Below are positions 52,296 through 61,241 of a DNA stretch of 64,000 bases, one piece after another. Made by a program: the position numbers and the translations under genes. How positions within the stretch are numbered: the stretch's first letter is position 1; every line of letters starts with the position of its first letter. Location: assembly GCA_002296525.1 (NCBI GenBank), contig DBIA01000027.1, positions 68,744 to 132,743 on the forward strand, written 5' to 3'. This stretch comes from Candidatus Neomicrothrix sp. UBA814. Lineage in GTDB: Bacteria; Actinomycetota; Acidimicrobiia; Acidimicrobiales; Poriferisodalaceae. The notes under the pieces are model-generated. The model saw nothing but the letters and a program-made list of their open reading frames with translations, made no database searches and was not told the DNA's origin.

Positions 52296-53465
52296 ATGGG
52301 ACCGCTTGCAGGTATTCGAGTGTTGGACTTCACGCGCGTAGTAGCTGGGCCATTAGCTACACGCATACTCGCTGACCAAGGAGCCGAGGTGATCAAGGTT
52401 GAACCTCCCGAAGGTGATCTGAGTAGAACCTTTCCTCCGCTACTAGAGAACGAAATAACCCCCTACTTTGCGCAGCAGAACGCTGGCAAACTCTTCTGTT
52501 CGTTCGACTTGTCACACGATGAGACGCCACAACTTGTGGCTGAACTAGCGACCAAATGTGATGTAATCGTCGAAAATTTTCGGCCAGGCGTGATGGCGAA
52601 ATATGGTTTGGATTACGAGACCTTGAGCAAAAAAAATCCCAGGCTCGTCTATTGCAGCATCACGGGGTTCGGTCAGACTGGGCCCTGGGCAAACCGGAGA
52701 GCATATGCACCCATTGGGCATTTGGAATCAGGGCTCATTGAGTATGACGAGCGGAAAAATGATCGACCGGCGCGCCAGCCGTCTTTGGTGCTGGGCGATT
52801 CAGTAACAGCGTTGTCGGCGGCGACTTCAATTAACGCGATGTTGGTTCAAGCCGAACGAAGAGGCACTGGCGGCCACCTTGACGTCTGCATGATCGAATC
52901 ACTGGTCTATATGCAAGAGTGGGTGTCGACCGAACTAGCTGGTGGATGGGAGCCTACAAACGGCGGCTTTTGTCACGAATCACCAATCCTGGAGTTGCCC
53001 AATGGTGAGTTGTGGGGAATAGCCGGCAGTCCCGTAGCTTGGTTTCCGGACTTAGCCGTAGCAATGGGTCGACCTGAATTAATCGAGGACCAGCGCTTTG
53101 CCGACCCCACTGCACGGGACTTACATAAGGACGAAATAATCGGCATATTGACGGAGTGGGCTGCAAGTTTCGAAGATTTCGAGGGTTTCTTATCAGTCCT
53201 TGAAAGCAGGTCACCGTTCACCGCAGCCCAAATGGTTTCGATAGATGACCTTGCATCGTCAGATTGGGCCAGGCACCGTGAACTTCTCGCAGATACGAAC
53301 ACGAACTTGAAAATCCCGGCGCGCAACGCGAGGGGAGTCGACATTGGAACCAACGGGCGAGTTGCTGGGATGGGGGCAGACAACGAATCTGTCCTTAGTT
53401 CGGTGCTGGGCTACACCAAAGAACGAATTGCAGCGCTGGCCGCCTCTAAGGTGCTGCTCTCCTGA
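52296..53465 (+). CDS. CaiB/BaiF-family CoA-transferase
   Basis: This 389-residue family III CoA-transferase has LAGIRVLDFTRVVAGPLATRILADQGAEVIKVE and IVENFRPGVMAKYGLDYETL. At the catalytic position the sequence is LDVCMIESLVY, so Glu stands where characterised enzymes such as formyl-CoA transferase have Asp in an M-x-D. This may be a conservative variant still competent to form the aspartyl/glutamyl-CoA anhydride. The substrate is unknown and the gene stands alone. Confidence 0.87.
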   Translation: MGPLAGIRVLDFTRVVAGPLATRILADQGAEVIKVEPPEGDLSRTFPPLLENEITPYFAQQNAGKLFCSFDLSHDETPQLVAELATKCDVIVENFRPGVMAKYGLDYETLSKKNPRLVYCSITGFGQTGPWANRRAYAPIGHLESGLIEYDERKNDRPARQPSLVLGDSVTALSAATSINAMLVQAERRGTGGHLDVCMIESLVYMQEWVSTELAGGWEPTNGGFCHESPILELPNGELWGIAGSPVAWFPDLAVAMGRPELIEDQRFADPTARDLHKDEIIGILTEWAASFEDFEGFLSVLESRSPFTAAQMVSIDDLASSDWARHRELLADTNTNLKIPARNARGVDIGTNGRVAGMGADNESVLSSVLGYTKERIAALAASKVLLS

Positions 53466-53615
53466 AATCAGAATTCCTAGCCCCCAAATGAGCGCGAACC
53501 CTTGAAGGCCAAGTAATGCATTGTCGAAGCTTTCGACGGTCTGCGGCTAGCTCCCGGTTTGGCAACTTAGAGGGCCGCAATCAAGTTAGAAAGTCTCAAA
53601 ACTGATCTACGCTGC

Positions 53616-54389
53616 ATGTGCATGCCAGATAACGAACCGGTGAATTATGTAGAGAGAAACCGGACTATGTGGGATACGTGGGCCCCCGACTGGCTTGCTA
53701 GAGGAGAACTTGCCTGGGGCAAGACTGAACCTTGCTGGGGTATCCATCAGATTTCTGAATCCGAGGCACAACTCTTGGCCTCTTTTGCCGGGGGCAGAGT
53801 GATTGAACTCGGCTGTGGAACCGGATACGTATCTGCTTGGCTCAGTCGCCTCGGAGGAAGCCCTATAGGAGTGGATAATTCACTTGGTCAGCTTTCCAGT
53901 GCTCGTCAACTCCAAAACCTTTTTGGTCTGCACTTTCCATTAGTTCACGCAAATGCGGAACAACTGCCGTTCGCCGACAATTCCTTCGATTTTGCAATAT
54001 CAGAGTACGGAGCAGCTATCTGGTGTGATCCTTATCGGTGGATACCAGAAGCTGCGAGGGTTCTGCGTTCTGGTGGGCGGCTCGTCTTTCTTGGCAACTC
54101 TACGCAATTGATGCTCTCAGTGTCAGAGGGCGACGGTCCCGCCACAACCTCCCTCAGGCGACCTCTGCGTGATATGCACCGAATGGAATGGGATGACGAC
54201 CCAGGTGTTGAGTTTCATCTTTCCCATGGCGATCGGATCAAACTCTTGCGAGCCAATGGATTCGAAATAGAAGACCTTGTAGAGCTGTACCCACCGGCTG
54301 GTTCTTCGAATGATCACTACGGGTTCGTCACAATGGAATGGGCGAAGCAATGGCCAGCCGAAGAAGCATGGCTGGTTCGTAGAGTCTGA
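53616..54389 (+). CDS. SAM-dependent methyltransferase (class I)
   Basis: This 257-residue methyltransferase has motif I VIELGCGTGYVSAWLSRLGG, motif II region PIGVDNSLGQLSSAR, and NAEQLPFADNSFDFAISEYGAAIW. This matches the UbiE/methyltransf_11 type with a small-molecule substrate. Two ATGs (53616 and 53622) are possible starts. The TACGCT box just upstream is compatible with a near-leaderless transcript. Confidence 0.88.
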   Translation: MCMPDNEPVNYVERNRTMWDTWAPDWLARGELAWGKTEPCWGIHQISESEAQLLASFAGGRVIELGCGTGYVSAWLSRLGGSPIGVDNSLGQLSSARQLQNLFGLHFPLVHANAEQLPFADNSFDFAISEYGAAIWCDPYRWIPEAARVLRSGGRLVFLGNSTQLMLSVSEGDGPATTSLRRPLRDMHRMEWDDDPGVEFHLSHGDRIKLLRANGFEIEDLVELYPPAGSSNDHYGFVTMEWAKQWPAEEAWLVRRV

Positions 54390-54565
54390 AATCGCGGCTG
54401 AAAGTTGCGGATCTAACGAGGGTTAGCGCAACAAAGTCGACCTATTAGACCCCAGCTGGGGCACTGTCGTCCCGAAGTTATATGGGTGGTACTTTTGGCG
54501 AGCCGACGTTCTCAGCACGACAGCGGGAGATTCCCGAGGGGGAGCGGGGCATTGGAGAAGAGGTT

Positions 54566-55147
54566 ATGGACCCGAAAGAACAGCTTGTGCAGGTAACGAA
54601 CCTGCTGACCCCTCTTGTGGAAGGCACCGACACAAACCAGTTGGACAACGAAACGCCTTGCAGTGATTTTCGTGTCAGGGACTTAATCGGACACTTCACA
54701 TTTGGAAGATTTTTGTTTGCCGCTGGGATGAGCGGAGATAAGGCGCGTGGAGACGAGCTGCTTGGGTCGATGCCCCAGCAATTTGGTGACGTCCTTGGTG
54801 ACGATCATCATGTGACATACCAAGACGCTTCCGCTCAATTAGAAACTGCTGTAAGCGGCGTTGGAGACCTAGGTGAAACCGTCAGCCTTGTGTTTGGCGA
54901 CATGCCAGCTGGAGTTGCGCTTCAAATGCTCTCTGGTGACAATTTGGTTCATTGCTGGGACCTAGCTCGCTCAACCGGTCAGGAGTTCAACCCACCAGAC
55001 GATCTTGTCGAAGCATCGACCGAGTTCTTCCAGGGCTTCATAACTGACGACAGGCGAGCAGGTGGAGGATTCGGTCCGGAGGTCCAAGTTTCGGAAGACG
55101 CTTCTGCTTTGGATCGTCTACTGGGTTTGTGCGGCCGCACGCCATAG
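54566..55147 (+). CDS. TIGR03086-like DinB-fold protein (mycothiol-dependent enzyme type)
   Basis: This 193-residue protein opens MDPKEQLVQVTNLLTPLV and has NETPCSDFRVRDLIGHF and NLVHCWDLARSTGQ. The conserved histidines are those of the maleylpyruvate-isomerase/DinB four-helix metal site. Actinobacterial members are thought to act with mycothiol. I start at 54566, preceded by GAAGAGG, where family homology begins. A frame extension to 54482 has no homology. Confidence 0.78.
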   Translation: MDPKEQLVQVTNLLTPLVEGTDTNQLDNETPCSDFRVRDLIGHFTFGRFLFAAGMSGDKARGDELLGSMPQQFGDVLGDDHHVTYQDASAQLETAVSGVGDLGETVSLVFGDMPAGVALQMLSGDNLVHCWDLARSTGQEFNPPDDLVEASTEFFQGFITDDRRAGGGFGPEVQVSEDASALDRLLGLCGRTP

Positions 55148-55293
55148 CGATACGGGCTTCTCAACCCGGAGAGTTCTGCAAGTCAAAGTGCTAGTCGCGG
55201 GCTGATGATTTGTCGCGCAACGGTAGGGAAGGGGTAAATCCTTCGGGCCTAAGTAAGCCTGCTGGAGTAACGCCGTGGCAACACCTTTTATTC

Positions 55294-56151
55294 TCAGATA
55301 CGCAGGCCGAAAAGGTCGAAGAACGCAAGACCGTACTCTTCCGAGGATGACACCAGTGACCCCATCTCAACAAACTCTTCGTCGCTCATTGTTTTATGAC
55401 GGTCACCAATTTCTTTTCCGCCCCAGCCACACACGTAACGCAACTGGTATTCGTCGCTGGTTAGGGCCCCGTAAATAGTTTCTGCAAATGATTCGGCTTG
55501 CACCGCTGCTTCGATACCGGCGGTATAAAACTGGAACATTCTGTCGTAGTGATCCTGATAGGCAGTGGGGACAGGATTCCCCTCGTTTTTGGGCAAAATA
55601 GCGGTGCGGGTGACACCCGGCTCCACGATGTGCACTCGGATTCCGAAACTAATGAGCTCTTGAGCTAGAGCCTCACTCATGCCTTCCAGAGCGAACTTCG
55701 ACCCCACGTAAACTGTTTGACCAATGTGGCCAATCAAGCCCGCTATCGATGAGACCTGAAAGATATGCCCTGAGCCCTGTTCTCTCATGCCTGGAACGAA
55801 TGCCTTCACGCATCTGACAGGCCCCCAGACGTTGACCTCCATAACTTCTTTCGCCTTATCGATATCGATGTCTTCAGTGACTGAGTTGAGCGCAATGCCA
55901 GCGTTGTTCACCAGTACGTCAACAGTGTCACCGTTGGCCTCGATTTGTTCTGCGCAGCTAAGAACTGAATCGTTGTCAGCCACGTCGATTTCAATAGCGG
56001 AAAGGTCGTAACTCTCAGCCAGTTCGAGAAGTTTCGCGCCCTTCTCGACGTTTCGCATACCCGCATATACTTTGTGCCCTTTTTGGGCCAATAGCAGAGC
56101 GGTTGCTCGGCCGAGACCAGAGTTTGCGCCGGTCACCAGTGTCACAGTCAT
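55294..56151 (-). CDS. Short-chain dehydrogenase/reductase
   Basis: This 285-residue classical SDR has TGANSGLG, NNAG, the serine in VSSIAGLIG, and YVGSK. A longer C-terminal part is typical of the 17-beta-hydroxysteroid/retinol-type SDRs (VEPGVTRTAILP). It is convergent with the DinB-fold gene and stands alone. The substrate is not assignable. Confidence 0.88.
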   Translation of the reverse strand: MTVTLVTGANSGLGRATALLLAQKGHKVYAGMRNVEKGAKLLELAESYDLSAIEIDVADNDSVLSCAEQIEANGDTVDVLVNNAGIALNSVTEDIDIDKAKEVMEVNVWGPVRCVKAFVPGMREQGSGHIFQVSSIAGLIGHIGQTVYVGSKFALEGMSEALAQELISFGIRVHIVEPGVTRTAILPKNEGNPVPTAYQDHYDRMFQFYTAGIEAAVQAESFAETIYGALTSDEYQLRYVCGWGGKEIGDRHKTMSDEEFVEMGSLVSSSEEYGLAFFDLFGLRI

Positions 56152-56232
56152 AGCTGGACTTTAGCGGCCGGTGAAACGGCCCCGTAGAGTTGCACCTCGA
56201 GGGCCAATTTACTTCCGGGGATTAGAGCTGCT

Positions 56233-56433
56233 TTAGGCGGCTGATTTTTGTCTTTGTCGGAATCCACCGTCGGGATAGTTGCGGTGCGATTTCGCCCTGA
56301 ACAGGATCCGAATTATTCGAGTAAAGATGCCCCCGGGCTTCGATTGTGTCCCGAACAAAGGGGGGCCTTCGTAGACCCAATTCTCAATTTCTTCTTCGGT
56401 CCTGGTGTCATATTGGACTCTGTAACTTTTCAT
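56233..56433 (-). CDS. Small basic protein of unknown function
   Basis: This 66-residue ORF has an acidic first half (DTRTEEEIENWVYEGPPLFG) and a strongly basic second half (FTRIIRILFRAKSHRNYPDGG), possibly a nucleic-acid- or membrane-surface-binding peptide. A GAGG ribosome-binding site lies 8 nt before the ATG, and a perfect TATAAT -10 box lies about 50 bp upstream on the minus strand. Just upstream of the box is ACTAAACGTTCG, a motif also found before the small gene at 60981. No family recognised. Confidence 0.55.
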   Translation of the reverse strand: MKSYRVQYDTRTEEEIENWVYEGPPLFGTQSKPGGIFTRIIRILFRAKSHRNYPDGGFRQRQKSAA

Positions 56434-56582
56434 ACCGTGGCCTCTTTTACGGCGGTCTTTGTTTTCTTGTCACTCTAATTATATCCTGAACGAACGTTTA
56501 GTAATCACAATATTGAAGGTGCTCAGCTTCAGCTAGCGGTCTGTACCTCATCTTTTGCTTGTGTCATCCTTGCGGCGAAGGC

Positions 56583-57452
56583 ATGGGGCCCCGTCTTGCC
56601 GAATACGCCCGGCTCTATGACAATGGCAATGTGTTGATAGCGGTTCATGACCCCACTGACCCACGTATCGATGTGTTTCAAGGCCTACGGGACAAATCTC
56701 TGCGCCTACGTCGAGAAGGACCGGATGGAGACCTTGCGGGAATCTTCATTGCCGAAGGAGATTTGGTCATTAGGCGAGCTATAACAGCGGGGTACAGATT
56801 GCAGTCGGCGCTCGTCGACGCGAAGCGAACGCAGCCGCTACCTGCTCAGTTTGACGACGTCGACGTATTCGCTGCGAGTGATTCAGTGCTGCAACACATA
56901 GCGGGGTATCACTCGTATCGAGGTGCTCTGGGTTGCTTTTACCGGAAACAACTCCCTACACCTCAAGCATTGTTGAACGAACCATCGCATAAGTCCTTTG
57001 TTGTTGTGGAAGGCGTGAATAACCCAACGAACCTTGGAACAATCATTCGATGTGCAGCAGGCCTAGATATCGACGCGCTGCTTCTGAGTCCTGATTCCAT
57101 CGACCCCCTCTCGCGTCGATGTTGCCGTGTATCAATGGGGGAAGGCTTCTCCCTTCCCTATGCCCGATTCAACGAATTAGGGGAAGGTCTCGTATCAATG
57201 CGTGACTCGGGAATCGAGGTATTAGCTATGACGCCAGATGAAGGTGCAACAGACTTGGCAACATTGAGCTATGTAAGTACTGACAGAGTTGCCGTCATGC
57301 TGGGCGCTGAGGGATCTGGTCTCAGCGAGAGTGCTCTTGGTTTGGCCACAAGGCGACTTCAAATCCCTATGTCAGGAACTTCTGATTCACTCAACGTAGG
57401 AAGCGCCGCCGCCATAGCGTTTTATGCCTTGCGGCAAGCTAGAAAATCCTGA
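56583..57452 (+). CDS. SpoU/TrmH-family RNA 2'-O-methyltransferase
   Basis: This roughly 289-residue protein has an N-terminal substrate-binding domain (HDPTDPRIDVFQGLRDK, GIFIAEGDLVIRRAI) and the C-terminal SPOUT knot. The knot motifs are motif 1 EGVNNPTNLGTIIR, motif 2 VAVMLGAEGSGLS and motif 3 LQIPMSGTSDSLNVGSAAAI. It should methylate a ribose in 23S rRNA or tRNA using SAM. The start is uncertain: ATG 56583 is used here, a TTG at 56559 is open, and a GTG at 56631 after a GACAAT box would fit leaderless translation. Confidence 0.88.
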   Translation: MGPRLAEYARLYDNGNVLIAVHDPTDPRIDVFQGLRDKSLRLRREGPDGDLAGIFIAEGDLVIRRAITAGYRLQSALVDAKRTQPLPAQFDDVDVFAASDSVLQHIAGYHSYRGALGCFYRKQLPTPQALLNEPSHKSFVVVEGVNNPTNLGTIIRCAAGLDIDALLLSPDSIDPLSRRCCRVSMGEGFSLPYARFNELGEGLVSMRDSGIEVLAMTPDEGATDLATLSYVSTDRVAVMLGAEGSGLSESALGLATRRLQIPMSGTSDSLNVGSAAAIAFYALRQARKS

Positions 57453-57500
57453 AGATTGATCGCCGCCTGTCAAAAAACAAAAGAGCAGTAGCATCTGTTT

Positions 57501-58271
57501 GTGGAACAAATTTGCGCAGACATTGAAGCCGAAACAGAGGCTCTTGCCGGAGTCGTAGAGGGTTTCGCCGAACAACAATGGCGAGCTCCTACCGTCGCCG
57601 AAGGATGGGACAGCTACGAAACCATTCTTCATTTAGGCGCCACGGACTGGATCTGCGATCTAGCGGTCAGTAATCCCGCAACGTTCGCCAAGGTCCGCGC
57701 CCGGCTAGCAACTAGTGAGGTGTCCATCCATGAGCTAGTCAGTTCAGAAGTGAACTCCAAAGCAGGTAACGAATTGTGGAGCTGGTTTTTAGAGGTTCGA
57801 GCTTCGATGGTCGATGCCCTGCGAAAGACTCAGCCCAAAGCTCGAATTACCTGGCTTGGTCCAGACATTGGGGCGAGGTCATTAGCGACCAGTCGACTTT
57901 TGGAAACCTGGACTCATTCCCACGACTTGGCTGACACATTTGAGATTCCGTATCCCCGAACTGACCGACTGCGACATATAGCGCACATGGGTTACGTCAC
58001 CAGAGAATTCAGCTACATAAATCGCGGTATGTCGATGCCTGATAAACCAGTTCGTCTTGAACTCGTTAGTCCAAACGGCGAGGCGTGGACTTGGGGTCCG
58101 AGCGACGCGGAAGAGGTAGTGGTTGCCACTGCCTATGAGTTCTGCAAAGTTCTGACACGACGCCTACCTCTAAGGGAATCCACCGTCGAAACTACTGGCG
58201 CACTGGCCGCAGAATGGATGGAAATAGCACAGCCTTGGATCGAACCGCCCCGGATTAGTGATGAAGCCTGA
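57501..58271 (+). CDS. TIGR03084-like DinB-fold protein
   Basis: This 256-residue protein has the actinobacterial TIGR03084 pattern: AEQQWRAPTVAEGWDSYETILHLGATDW, LATSRLLETWTHSHDLADTF and a C-terminal SCP2-like strand segment (VRLELVSPNGEAWTWGP). Conserved histidines in ILHLG and WTHSHD are likely metal ligands. It may be a mycothiol-dependent isomerase or transferase. Expression is leaderless-like: TAGCAT at 57489-57494, 6-nt spacer, GTG. It overlaps the SRPBCC gene by 14 bp. Confidence 0.82.
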   Translation: MEQICADIEAETEALAGVVEGFAEQQWRAPTVAEGWDSYETILHLGATDWICDLAVSNPATFAKVRARLATSEVSIHELVSSEVNSKAGNELWSWFLEVRASMVDALRKTQPKARITWLGPDIGARSLATSRLLETWTHSHDLADTFEIPYPRTDRLRHIAHMGYVTREFSYINRGMSMPDKPVRLELVSPNGEAWTWGPSDAEEVVVATAYEFCKVLTRRLPLRESTVETTGALAAEWMEIAQPWIEPPRISDEA

Positions 58272-58851
58272 GGTCGATCACCAACGCGAGGAGAGAAGAA
58301 GCTCTATGCAGGACCCAAATGAGTCATTTACCGTCCGCGGTTTGAGTCCTACATTGCCGATACACGCAACCTCGCGAGTCGCCGCAAGTGCCTCTGATGT
58401 ATGGGCCATTCTCCAGGAACCCGGGAATTTGGCCAACGTACACCCGTTCTGCAAGTCGAACCCAGTGGAACGTTGGCCTGGCCCTTCAGGTCGCGACCAT
58501 GTGCACTACTACAGCGGGGTTCATTACCAACGAGACGTGCTCGAATGGATTGAGGGCAGCGGATACGACCTAATCGTTGGGCCTCCATCGGGGAAAATTG
58601 CGATCGCCAATTGGAGAATCCTTCCCAGCTCCCAGAGCACATGCGATTTCGGCATTGAAGTGACTTCTTACGTCAGATCTGATGCCGATCCCGTGAAACT
58701 CGAGGCTTACAACACCAACGTCATTCAGACAATTAGCGCCTATCTAGATTCGGTTGTGAGGGGAGTCGCACACTTCGCCGAAACTGGTTCCCCGGTAAAT
58801 AAGAATCAATTCGGCGCCCATCAGGTCTACTCCCCGGAAACGCAGCAATAG
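58258..58851 (+). CDS. SRPBCC-superfamily (START-like) protein
   Basis: This protein, about 180-197 residues long, has the SRPBCC fold: HATSRVAASASDVWAILQEPGNLANVHPFC, a central YYSGVHYQRDVLEWIEG, and a long C-terminal helix. Such proteins bind hydrophobic ligands or act as cyclase-like enzymes. An internal ATG at 58306, after AGAAGAAG, is an alternative start that would remove the overlap with the DinB-fold gene. The overlap suggests a shared function. Confidence 0.78.
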   Translation: MMKPEVDHQREERRSSMQDPNESFTVRGLSPTLPIHATSRVAASASDVWAILQEPGNLANVHPFCKSNPVERWPGPSGRDHVHYYSGVHYQRDVLEWIEGSGYDLIVGPPSGKIAIANWRILPSSQSTCDFGIEVTSYVRSDADPVKLEAYNTNVIQTISAYLDSVVRGVAHFAETGSPVNKNQFGAHQVYSPETQQ

Positions 58852-58983
58852 CGAAATGGCCACTAAACAGCACCCCAGAGGCATTCGAATCTAGCCGGCT
58901 ACTCTCGACGGCCAGCTCTGGGTCTTTGCGTTGATCAAGCAGATTAGAGACCGCTTCGAGGCGCTAGCTGATTGCAGCTAAGC

Positions 58984-59439
58984 CTAAGTACGTTCGTGAC
59001 TGCGACGAGGCACTTGATCAACCTTAATGTTCAAGCCGCGAGCACCAAACTGCTCAACCTTTCTGGAGGCGAACCGCCACGCACCATCTTCGAACGAGAA
59101 GACATCGAGGTACCGACCCCAGAATTCAAAATCCGTGCCATCGAGTTTGCGGTGCCACGCGTAGACATAGGAAATGCCCGATGCGCTACCAGGACCAGTT
59201 CTGTTGATACGAATATTGCTTACATAATGTGCTGTTGCTGAGAAAAGCTTGAGCAAATTAGGCAACAAAGCCTCGATGTTTGCTCGCCCTTGGATTGCCC
59301 GACCTTCATCAAAAACCGCGTCTACGCAAAACAATTGAGCCCACTGTTCGGCATCTCCGGCATCGACATGTTCGGCATAGCTAAGGATCGTGTCGGTAAT
59401 CGCGGCGTGCACGGCAACATCGTCCATTTCAAGGTCCAT
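58984..59439 (-). CDS. SnoaL-like (NTF2-fold) protein
   Basis: This 151-residue protein of the SnoaL_4/ring-hydroxylating-dioxygenase beta-like NTF2 fold has ITDTILSYAEHVDAGDAEQWAQLFCVDAVFDEG, ATAHYVSNIRINRTG and FWGRYLDVFSFEDGAWRFASRKVE. It may be a small isomerase or dehydratase acting with the SDR encoded upstream on the same strand (52 bp gap). The catalytic residues are not certain. Confidence 0.82.
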   Translation of the reverse strand: MDLEMDDVAVHAAITDTILSYAEHVDAGDAEQWAQLFCVDAVFDEGRAIQGRANIEALLPNLLKLFSATAHYVSNIRINRTGPGSASGISYVYAWHRKLDGTDFEFWGRYLDVFSFEDGAWRFASRKVEQFGARGLNIKVDQVPRRSHERT

Positions 59440-59490
59440 AGCTTCAGCGTACTTGTTGGCCTACAAGCCTGTTTTGGGGCCCACTAAGGC

Positions 59491-60282
59491 TCAAAAAGTG
59501 TTGCTTACTTCTGCAAACTGATGCGCAGCATGGGGGAATCCGGCGACGGCCTTAATCACTCGACCTGAATATCCGGAGGTGGCGATCCCTAAATGAGCGG
59601 TCGCTATGTGAAGAGGGTCTGCCATACCTGGCGGAACAGAGCCATCAAACACCCTGGTCATCGGGGTCGCTACACCACCTGGGCATACGGCGTTGATCAT
59701 GATGTTTTTACGGCGCAAAGGAGTTGTAGCGGCGCGGACAAGACCCACCGCAGCCCATTTAGTCATGCTGTAAATGGGATCGGGTGACCAGGGGATAAGC
59801 CCCGCAAGGCTCGCTGTGACGGTTATGGAGCCGCCACCCGAACGATCAAAAATAGGAACTAGAGCATGTAGTCCAAGAGCGACGCCATCCACGTTGACAC
59901 CCCTCGCTCGTTCGTAGAGATCAAGATCCCAGGTGCCTGGATCGTCGGGTGTGCGTTGGAAATCAACCGGATCTCTAAATTCAACGCCCGCGTTGAGAAT
60001 CGCGATGTCAAGTTGCTGTACGTGCTCAATTGCGGATTTCCACGAAACCGACGACGTCACATCCAATGCAACAAAGGTGCCTCCGATTTCCTCAGCTACA
60101 CCTCGGCCGTTTGTTTCATCTAGGTCGCACACCAATACGGTCGCGCCATCAGATGCAGCTAAACGTGCTGTGGCCGCACCGATCCCAGATGCCGCACCGG
60201 TGATGAATACGGTTTTACCGGTAAGACCCCAGGTCTCAACTTCTGGTAATTCGAGGAGTTGTTGGTTAGAAGATCCAGTCAT
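59491..60282 (-). CDS. Short-chain dehydrogenase/reductase
   Basis: This 263-residue SDR has TGAASGIG, ILNAGVE (the usual first Asn of NNAG is Leu), active serine in TVTASLAGL, and YSMTK. Expression looks leaderless: TAAGAT at 60289-60294, 6-nt spacer, ATG. It probably forms an operon with the SnoaL-like gene downstream, a pairing seen in steroid and polyketide-type metabolism, which is an inference. Confidence 0.87.
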   Translation of the reverse strand: MTGSSNQQLLELPEVETWGLTGKTVFITGAASGIGAATARLAASDGATVLVCDLDETNGRGVAEEIGGTFVALDVTSSVSWKSAIEHVQQLDIAILNAGVEFRDPVDFQRTPDDPGTWDLDLYERARGVNVDGVALGLHALVPIFDRSGGGSITVTASLAGLIPWSPDPIYSMTKWAAVGLVRAATTPLRRKNIMINAVCPGGVATPMTRVFDGSVPPGMADPLHIATAHLGIATSGYSGRVIKAVAGFPHAAHQFAEVSNTF

Positions 60283-60319
60283 AGTGAGATCTTAAAACGA
60301 TTTCACTCGCCCGTTTTTT

Positions 60320-60898
60320 CTAAGAGCGAACCCGCAGGGAACGTACTGCATCGCCACTGAGCGCCTTCTCTCTGTTTAAAAGTTCGGCTACGTCACGAAC
60401 CCACTGTTGGCTTTCGACGACCATTTCGCGCACCTCCGATTCCCACAACTCTCGGGCTCGACTTACGACACGCTGCAGGTCTTCCATTTCTAAACCGAGG
60501 TCAACGTCATAGTAAATTTCGCTAGTCATTTCCTCGTCGAAGGATGGACCTTCAAGGCCAAACACGTTCCGAGTCACGACGCTGATCATGTTTAGGTCCG
60601 ATGTCAGCCATGCCATGTCGAAGTCGCCAGTGAAGTGATCTTCAGCGACAGCACCCCCCAAGTAGGTCTTAGTGCGGCGGATCACCCAATCCTTGATCCC
60701 CTCGAATTCATTGTCGGTAGGGCTGTAACGCTGGTCCTGAAGTTGTTCAAAAACAGGTGATGGCATGGCTGGCCAACGACACACTCCTAGATGCTGGTCC
60801 GTCCAACGAATTGTTGCGCCTAAACATTCAAAGCCCAGCATTTCTCCAACGACAGCGTGCCCTGCAACATGGGTAGCGGAACTCAAGTCGTTTTTCAT
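60320..60898 (-). CDS. FtsH-peptidase-like (M41 fold) protein with degenerate HExxH
   Basis: This 192-residue protein resembles the M41 protease domain of FtsH without the AAA module. The N-terminal HVAGHAVVGEML aligns with HEAGHA, with the catalytic glutamate replaced by V11. YLGGAVAEDHFTG matches the FtsH helix LxGRxAE, and the third zinc ligand could be D101 (TSDLNMIS). It probably binds zinc or is structural and is not a functional peptidase. Expression looks leaderless: TAGCCT at 60905-60910, 6-nt spacer, ATG. No partner ATPase is adjacent. Confidence 0.72.
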   Translation of the reverse strand: MKNDLSSATHVAGHAVVGEMLGFECLGATIRWTDQHLGVCRWPAMPSPVFEQLQDQRYSPTDNEFEGIKDWVIRRTKTYLGGAVAEDHFTGDFDMAWLTSDLNMISVVTRNVFGLEGPSFDEEMTSEIYYDVDLGLEMEDLQRVVSRARELWESEVREMVVESQQWVRDVAELLNREKALSGDAVRSLRVRS

Positions 60899-60980
60899 AC
60901 CTCGAGGCTAGATGGAGAGAGTGGGACGGGAGAGCAAACAAAGGTCTTGACACCTACTAAACGTTTGCTAAGCTATGTGC

Positions 60981-61226
60981 ATGTTGGAGTTTCTAGCTCC
61001 CGCCTTTCCACGCAACTCGACGCAAAGCGACGAGCCGGTTGCCATGAAACGACAGACGCTGCTTGCGCGCATAGCCCGACGACTGCTCTTTCGTATGGAG
61101 GTCGGTACGGCCGACAAGCCGGCGACACTGTATTTATCGTCAGTTGATTTGGTACCAATGGGGAGCTGGGTGGTAGTCGCAGACCAACACTCCGAAGGCC
61201 CGGCGACAACAACTCGCGCTCGGTAA
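60981..61226 (+). CDS. Small basic protein of unknown function
   Basis: This 81-residue ORF has a basic amphipathic helix (QTLLARIARRLLFRMEV) and a beta-like C-terminal half (ATLYLSSVDLVPMGSWVVVAD). I do not recognise it. A TAAGCT -10 box at 60969-60974 lies exactly 6 nt before the ATG, and a long palindromic terminator follows 15 nt after the stop; both argue that it is a gene. The motif ACTAAACGTTTG (60956-60967) abuts the promoter and is shared with the small gene at 56233-56433. Confidence 0.6.
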   Translation: MLEFLAPAFPRNSTQSDEPVAMKRQTLLARIARRLLFRMEVGTADKPATLYLSSVDLVPMGSWVVVADQHSEGPATTTRAR

Positions 61227-61241
61227 GAGCTGCTTAAAACG

